7,382 bases of DNA, from positions 13,173 to 20,554 of the forward strand of contig DAVH01000064.1 of NCBI GenBank assembly GCA_002508545.1, written 5' to 3'. Position 1 is the stretch's first letter; each line of letters begins with the position of its first letter. Positions 3,606-7,382 of this stretch are shown in pieces. This DNA comes from Methanomassiliicoccus sp. UBA6. GTDB taxonomy: Archaea > Thermoplasmatota > Thermoplasmata > Methanomassiliicoccales > Methanomassiliicoccaceae. The notes below the pieces were generated by a model. It searched no databases and was not told the origin of the DNA. It saw only the letters and a list, made by a program, of their open reading frames with translations. The translations under genes and the position numbers were made by a program.

Positions 3606-5840
3606 ATGGAGAAGGAAGCCAAGGCAGCTAGGCTATCGGAAGGTAGTGAGTCCATATGCCGGCTGCTCTACGAGAACATGGACGAAGCCTTCCTGATGGT
3701 CGAGGTGGTCCGGGACGGCGGTGGGAACGCCGTCGATCTGACCGTCCTCGGCGTCAACCCGGCCTGGTCGTTGCAGACCGTCAGCAACGTGAACCTGCGG
3801 GCCGGGGGGCGGCTGAGCGGCATGATGTCCGATATCGACCAGGAACTTCTGGACGCCTTTGGCTGGGTCGAGGCGACCGGGGTGAGGGAGTCACGGGTGG
3901 AGATCGACCGGAACACCGGGCGGCATTACGAATGGCGCATGTTCAAGCTTGGCAGCGGAAAGGTCGGTGTGCTCTCTACAGATGTCACCGGGCGCAAGGT
4001 CGCGGAGGAAGCCCTCAGGGAAAGCGAGGAAAGGTTCCGCAGCCTTTTCGAGAACCTACAGGAGTCGGTCACCCTGCGAAAGCTGGTCCTCGATGACGAG
4101 GGCAGGGTGGTCGACCGGATAATGCTGGACTGCAACCCCGTCGGCCTGAAGGCGATGGGCTTCGGCACAATCGAGGAGGTGAGGGGAAAGAGGGACAGCG
4201 AGATCTACGGCCCCGCGATGACCGCTGAGATCCTTCAGAACATGAACGAGATGAGGACCGCCGGCCGGCCGATCACCAAGGAGGTGCATCTCGACGCCAA
4301 CGACCGCGACTTTCTAGCCACCATAGTCCCGTTCCGGGACGATTGCGTCCTCTCGACCAGCGTGGACATCACCGAGACCAAGCGCGCCCAGAGGCTGGCG
4401 GAAGAGCGTGCGGTGTTCCTGAACGGGATCACCAACAGCGCCAAGGACGCCATCTTCGTGAAGGACCGCGAGGGGCGCATGGTGTTGGCCAACCCTGCGT
4501 ACTTCGAGCTGATGGGTCTGTCTCCCGAGGAAACGATGGGAAAGCTGGTCGGCGACTATCACTTCGATTCCGAGGTGGCGAGGAGGTTGGCCCAGGACGA
4601 GAGACGCGTCCTCGAGACAGGGGCGGCCGAGACCATCGAGGAGCTGGTGCTGACCAGGAGCGGGTGGAGGGTCCTCGACACCACCAAGACCCCATACCGC
4701 GACCGCGAGGGTCGCGTGGCCGGGTACATCGGCATAGCCAGGGACATAACTGAGCGCAAGGCCGCGGAAGAGGCGCTCAGGGAGAGCGAGGCCAGGTATC
4801 ACGCGATGTTCGATAACCTCCAGGAAGCGGTCGCGCTGTACCGCTACATCCTTGACGACGAGGGCGAGGTCATCGACTGGACTTATGTGGACGTCAACCG
4901 CGCCTACGAGCTGGCGTTCGGGATGCCGCGCGACAGGATCGTCGGCAGGAAAGTATCGGAGCTCCTCGGCCCAGGTGCCATGGGGGAGTACCTGCCCATC
5001 GTCCGCCGGGTGAGGTCGGAGAACGAGCCGGCCGTCAGCGAGAACCGCTTCCGGCCACTGGACATCGCGATCTTCAACCTGTTCGCGCCGGTGAGCGAAG
5101 AGCTGTTCGTCATATCATCGCTGGACATAACAGAGCGGGAGAAGTTCAAGAACGAGCTGGAGCGCTCGGTGGCCGAGCTGCAACACTTCGCCGACGTGGC
5201 CGGCCACGACCTCAAGGAGCCGCTGAGGACGGTGGCCAATTACCTCATGCTGCTGGACAGGAGAGCGGCGCGCGACCTGGATGAGACGGGAAGGGAGTAT
5301 CTGCGGTCCGCTCTGGACGGCACCAGGAGAATGACGGGCATGATCGACGACCTCCTGGCCTATTCCCGCGTGGAGGCGAAGGAGGATAGCTTCGCCCCGG
5401 TCGACCTGGGCGAGGTGCTCGACACGGTGATCAGGGACCTGAGGGCGAGCATCGAGGAGAGCGGCGCCTCGGTGACGATCGAGGCGTTACCTACGGTGGA
5501 GGCCGACAGGGCACAGATGGTGAAGCTGCTGGAAAATCTCGTCAGCAATGCGATAAAGTATCGCGATGCCGCCGCTCCCCAGATCAAGGTATCGGCCCGC
5601 AGCGATGGCAAGGACTGGACGATCTCGGTCGAGGACAACGGCATCGGCATCGATCCTAAGTACGGAGACAAGCTGTTCAGGATGTTCTCCCGGCTGCATA
5701 CCGGGGAGCAGTACGAGGGAACGGGCATGGGTCTGGCAATCGCCAAGAGGATCGTCGAGCGGCACGGCGGCCGGATATGGTTCGAGAGCGAGCCGGGCAG
5801 GGGGACAACGTTCTCCTTCACCATCCCGCTCTCGCGGTGA
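3606..5840 (+). CDS. multi-PAS sensor histidine kinase, cytoplasmic
   Basis: This 744-residue protein has no membrane helix, so it senses in the cytosol. Four PAS-like domains are visible at about 15-128, 143-258, 270-385 and 395-511, joined by typical linkers (AEEALRESEERF at 133-144, AAEEALRESEARY at 386-398; DITERK/DITETK/DITERE at domain ends). Domains 2 and 4 resemble each other strongly (xFxNLQExVxL...LDDEGxVxD) and look like a duplication. The kinase core follows. HisKA has phosphoacceptor His534 in GHDLKEPLR. The ATPase domain has N-box LLENLVSNAIKY (642-652), G1 DNGIGI (677-682), F-box LFRMFSRLH (690-698) and G2 GTGMGLAIAKRI (705-716), all intact, so it should autophosphorylate. No receiver domain is attached and no response regulator is nearby, so its partner is unknown, as is the ligand; no haem or flavin motif is evident. 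The ATG at 3606 is chosen over the TTG at 3600 from TATA spacing. Confidence 0.95.
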   Translation: MEKEAKAARLSEGSESICRLLYENMDEAFLMVEVVRDGGGNAVDLTVLGVNPAWSLQTVSNVNLRAGGRLSGMMSDIDQELLDAFGWVEATGVRESRVEIDRNTGRHYEWRMFKLGSGKVGVLSTDVTGRKVAEEALRESEERFRSLFENLQESVTLRKLVLDDEGRVVDRIMLDCNPVGLKAMGFGTIEEVRGKRDSEIYGPAMTAEILQNMNEMRTAGRPITKEVHLDANDRDFLATIVPFRDDCVLSTSVDITETKRAQRLAEERAVFLNGITNSAKDAIFVKDREGRMVLANPAYFELMGLSPEETMGKLVGDYHFDSEVARRLAQDERRVLETGAAETIEELVLTRSGWRVLDTTKTPYRDREGRVAGYIGIARDITERKAAEEALRESEARYHAMFDNLQEAVALYRYILDDEGEVIDWTYVDVNRAYELAFGMPRDRIVGRKVSELLGPGAMGEYLPIVRRVRSENEPAVSENRFRPLDIAIFNLFAPVSEELFVISSLDITEREKFKNELERSVAELQHFADVAGHDLKEPLRTVANYLMLLDRRAARDLDETGREYLRSALDGTRRMTGMIDDLLAYSRVEAKEDSFAPVDLGEVLDTVIRDLRASIEESGASVTIEALPTVEADRAQMVKLLENLVSNAIKYRDAAAPQIKVSARSDGKDWTISVEDNGIGIDPKYGDKLFRMFSRLHTGEQYEGTGMGLAIAKRIVERHGGRIWFESEPGRGTTFSFTIPLSR

Positions 5841-5954
5841 ACCGGTCCCGGTATCGGAGGCGGCTCGAGCGGTCCTCGCCGCAAGGAGGCAGGAACGGCC
5901 CCCCGATGCCGCCGTTCTCACAAGGCCGCAGGACGAGCGTCGGAGCCTCCACCA

Positions 5955-5984
5955 GCATATTGGAAAAAGAAAACCTATTAATCC
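5955..5984 (+). promoter_or_regulatory. promoter of the glutaredoxin-kae1 operon
   Basis: An A-rich BRE (AAAAAGAAAACC) precedes TATTAATCC (5976-5984), the best BRE/TATA pair in the window. From its centre (~5979) the start is predicted near 6005, a leader of only ~6 bases. A weaker CATATTGG (5957-5964) upstream would give a ~25-base leader that includes GAGG at 5997-6000. Either way, the two downstream genes have their own promoter, independent of the kinase. Confidence 0.5.
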
Positions 5985-6011
5985 CACCCCCATTATGAGG
6001 TTGAGATTTGG

Positions 6012-6260
6012 ATGCCAGAGATATTACTCTTCACCAAACCGGGCTGTCAGAAGTGCGATTACATCAAGGAGCGGATCCCTGCGGGCCTGGACATCAGCTA
6101 CGTGGACACCTCCACCGCCGAGGGCCTGGCCGAGGCCGCCTACTACGAGATCCTGGGCAAGCACACCCCGATCCTGGTGGTGGACGATCAGGTCACCGAG
6201 GGGGCCATTGCCATCATGGCCCGCCTGAACGAGCTTGCCGGGAACGGCGCCAAGGCGTAG
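6012..6260 (+). CDS. glutaredoxin/thioredoxin-like small redox protein
   Basis: This 82-residue protein has a compact thioredoxin fold: a beta strand (EILLFTKP, 3-10), redox motif C12-Q-K-C15 at the start of helix 1, strand ISYVDT (28-33), helix 34-48, the cis-proline motif H51-T52-P53 followed by strand ILVVDD, and a C-terminal helix (EGAIAIMARLNEL). Two-cysteine CxxC plus the TP motif fits a dithiol glutaredoxin or a small archaeal thioredoxin-like protein. CQKC is neither the classical CPYC nor CGPC, so the reductant and substrate cannot be told. It is soluble, with no signal peptide. GAGG lies 11 bases before the ATG, but a start site near 6005 would make this leader nearly absent. The TAG stop is followed after 10 bases by the kae1 ATG, so the two genes almost certainly form one transcript. 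A functional link with tRNA modification is not established. Confidence 0.88.
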   Translation: MPEILLFTKPGCQKCDYIKERIPAGLDISYVDTSTAEGLAEAAYYEILGKHTPILVVDDQVTEGAIAIMARLNELAGNGAKA

Positions 6261-6270
6261 ACGCGGCAAC

Positions 6271-7251
6271 ATGATCTGTCTGGGCATCGAGGGCACGGCC
6301 CACACCTGCGGGGTGGGGATCGTCGACGACAAGGCCAATGTCCTGGCGAACGAGCTGGACATGTACCGCCCGGAGAAGGGAGGCATCCATCCCCGGGAGG
6401 CGGCCAACCATCACTCCGATGTAGTGGTCCCGCTGATCCGGAAGGCCCTCGACGTCGCTGGCGTGGGGATGCGGGACATCGACGTGGTGTGCTTCTCCCA
6501 GGGCCCCGGGCTCGGCCCATGCCTGAGGACGGTGGCCACCGCCGCCCGCGCCCTGGCGATATCCCTTGGCCGTCCCATCGTGGGCGTGAACCACTGCATC
6601 TCCCACCTCGAGATCGGAGTGGCTAAAACGGACTGCACCGATCCCGTTCTGCTGTACGCCTCGGGCGGGAACACTCAAGTGATATCGTTCACCAACGGCC
6701 GCTACCGCATCTTCGGGGAGACGCTGGACATCGGCATCGGCAACATGTTCGACAAGCTCGGCCGTGAGCTCGGCCTCGGCTACTATGCCGGTCCGAAGAT
6801 CGAGAAGCTCGCCGCCGAGGGCAGCAAGCTCCTGGACCTCCCCTACTCAGTGAAAGGGATGGACCTGGCGTTCTCGGGCATCATGACCGCGGCCTTAGTC
6901 CATCGCGCCCGCGGGGAGCGCCTGGAGGACATCTGCTTCTCCGTCCAGGAGACCTGCTTCGCCATGCTGACGGAGGTCACGGAGCGGGCCATGGCGCACA
7001 TCGAGAAGAAGGAGGTGCTGCTGGGCGGCGGGGTGGTCCAGAACAAGCGCCTGCGGTCGATGGTGAAACAGATGGCCAACGACCGCGGGGCGGAGATGTT
7101 CGTTCCCGAGCCTCGGCTGTGCATCGACAACGGCGCGATGATCGCGTGGACCGGCATGCTGATGCACAACGCCGGCGTGCGCATGACCATCGATGAGACC
7201 AAGGTCGACCAGCGCTACCGGACCGACGAGGTCGTCGTCACCTGGCGCTGA
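6271..7251 (+). CDS. kae1: tRNA N6-adenosine threonylcarbamoyltransferase Kae1 (KEOPS subunit)
   Basis: Kae1 transfers the threonylcarbamoyl group from TC-AMP to A37 of ANN-decoding tRNAs, in the cytosolic KEOPS complex with Bud32, Cgi121 and Pcc1. The 326-residue protein has the full set of ASKHA/TsaD-Kae1 motifs: LGIEGTAHT (4-12), GGIHPREAANHH (37-48), SQGPGLGPCLR (76-86), metal-binding H108-C-I-S-H112 followed by LEIG, SGGNTQV (131-137), GETLDIGIGNMFDK (149-162), VKGMDLAFSG (194-203), GGGVVQNKRL (252-261) and CIDNGAMIAWTG with metal ligand Asp286 (284-295). It ends in VVVTWR, the normal Kae1 end. In a number of archaea Bud32 is fused at this point, but here the frame stops, so Bud32 must be separate. 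The ATG at 6271 fits the family N-terminus; the in-frame extension back to 6235 overlaps the redox gene and is basic junk. No good ribosome-binding site is seen, so translational coupling is likely. Confidence 0.97.
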   Translation: MICLGIEGTAHTCGVGIVDDKANVLANELDMYRPEKGGIHPREAANHHSDVVVPLIRKALDVAGVGMRDIDVVCFSQGPGLGPCLRTVATAARALAISLGRPIVGVNHCISHLEIGVAKTDCTDPVLLYASGGNTQVISFTNGRYRIFGETLDIGIGNMFDKLGRELGLGYYAGPKIEKLAAEGSKLLDLPYSVKGMDLAFSGIMTAALVHRARGERLEDICFSVQETCFAMLTEVTERAMAHIEKKEVLLGGGVVQNKRLRSMVKQMANDRGAEMFVPEPRLCIDNGAMIAWTGMLMHNAGVRMTIDETKVDQRYRTDEVVVTWR

Positions 7252-7382
7252 TCATCCAGCGTCCTTCTTCTGCGCCTTCTGCTCCCCGACCATCCTGTCC
7301 ACGAGCTCGAGGAACTCCATCTCCCGGCCCTTGGGCACCGTGGCCCCGGCGGCGATGCGGTGCCCGCCGCCCGCGCCGCCGA
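7252..7382 (-). CDS. DHH-family phosphoesterase / archaeal RecJ-like exonuclease, C-terminal fragment
   Basis: A minus-strand frame enters from the right edge and ends at TGA 7254-7252. The 42 visible residues contain GGAGGGHRIAAGATVPKG, the GGGH..AAGA signature of the DHHA1 nucleic-acid-binding domain found in DHH/DHHA1 phosphoesterases and RecJ-like nucleases. An E-F-L-x3-V-D-R-M-V helix and a basic QKAQKK tail follow, as is common at the end of archaeal single-strand-specific DHH exonucleases (GAN/RecJ-like). The catalytic DHH domain lies outside the window, so activity cannot be judged. The identification rests on this one motif. The gene is convergent with kae1 with no base between the two stop codons. 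Confidence 0.75.
   Translation of the reverse strand, partial: GGAGGGHRIAAGATVPKGREMEFLELVDRMVGEQKAQKKDAG

Noticed and set aside
5777..6228. Frames overlapping the kinase end and the 171-base gap before the redox gene
   Set aside because: They are out of frame with both real genes and Arg/Ser/Pro-rich. I see only the operon promoter in the gap and no kinase terminator.
6235..6270. N-terminal extension of Kae1 by 12 residues
   Set aside because: It overlaps the redox gene, is a run of basic residues not found in the family, and the ATG at 6271 gives the standard Kae1 N-terminus.
1..7382. CRISPR arrays, insertion sequences, integrase sites or toxin-antitoxin pairs
   Set aside because: No spaced direct repeats, terminal inverted repeats, transposase or recombinase motifs, or paired small genes of known toxin-antitoxin type were seen.

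Overview
The window looks archaeal, most likely a GC-rich methanogen-type euryarchaeon of the Thermoplasmata/Methanomassiliicoccales kind. The evidence is a Kae1-type tRNA threonylcarbamoyltransferase with archaeal motifs, an MTH865-like protein, an archaeal DHH exonuclease tail, a tRNA gene without encoded CCA, and AT-rich TATA boxes in otherwise GC-rich DNA, placed about 27 bases before start codons. The exact lineage is inferred from style, not proven.

Left part (1-1692): a truncated minus-strand gene of unknown function (possible regulator, four cysteines) and a plus-strand MTH865-like gene are transcribed divergently from a 130-base promoter region. The MTH865 gene ends in a strong T-tract. 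It faces a convergent minus-strand gene for a small formylglycine-generating-enzyme-like (SUMF/C-type-lectin fold) protein that lacks one of the two catalytic cysteines of true FGE.

Middle (1693-3318): all minus strand. It holds tRNA-Val(GAC) with its own promoter, a perfect 20-base palindrome upstream of it, a small acidic hypothetical protein, a two-helix membrane protein and a double zinc-ribbon protein. Most have their own TATA box, so these look like single-gene transcripts rather than an operon.

Right part (3319-7382): a 287-base divergent region carries back-to-back promoters for the zinc-ribbon gene and a soluble four-PAS histidine kinase. It also holds a promoter-like element followed by a hairpin and T7 run that could mark a short RNA. 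After the kinase comes a two-gene operon: a glutaredoxin/thioredoxin-like protein and, 10 bases later, Kae1 of the KEOPS complex, without a fused Bud32 kinase. The Kae1 stop codon abuts that of a convergent DHH/RecJ-like gene cut by the window edge.

The genes are mostly housekeeping or signalling singletons. I do not see a defence island, CRISPR array, transposon or obvious multi-gene novel system. The items most worth a second look are the palindrome, the possible short RNA, the catalytically altered SUMF protein, and three genes whose TATA spacing implies leaderless translation.
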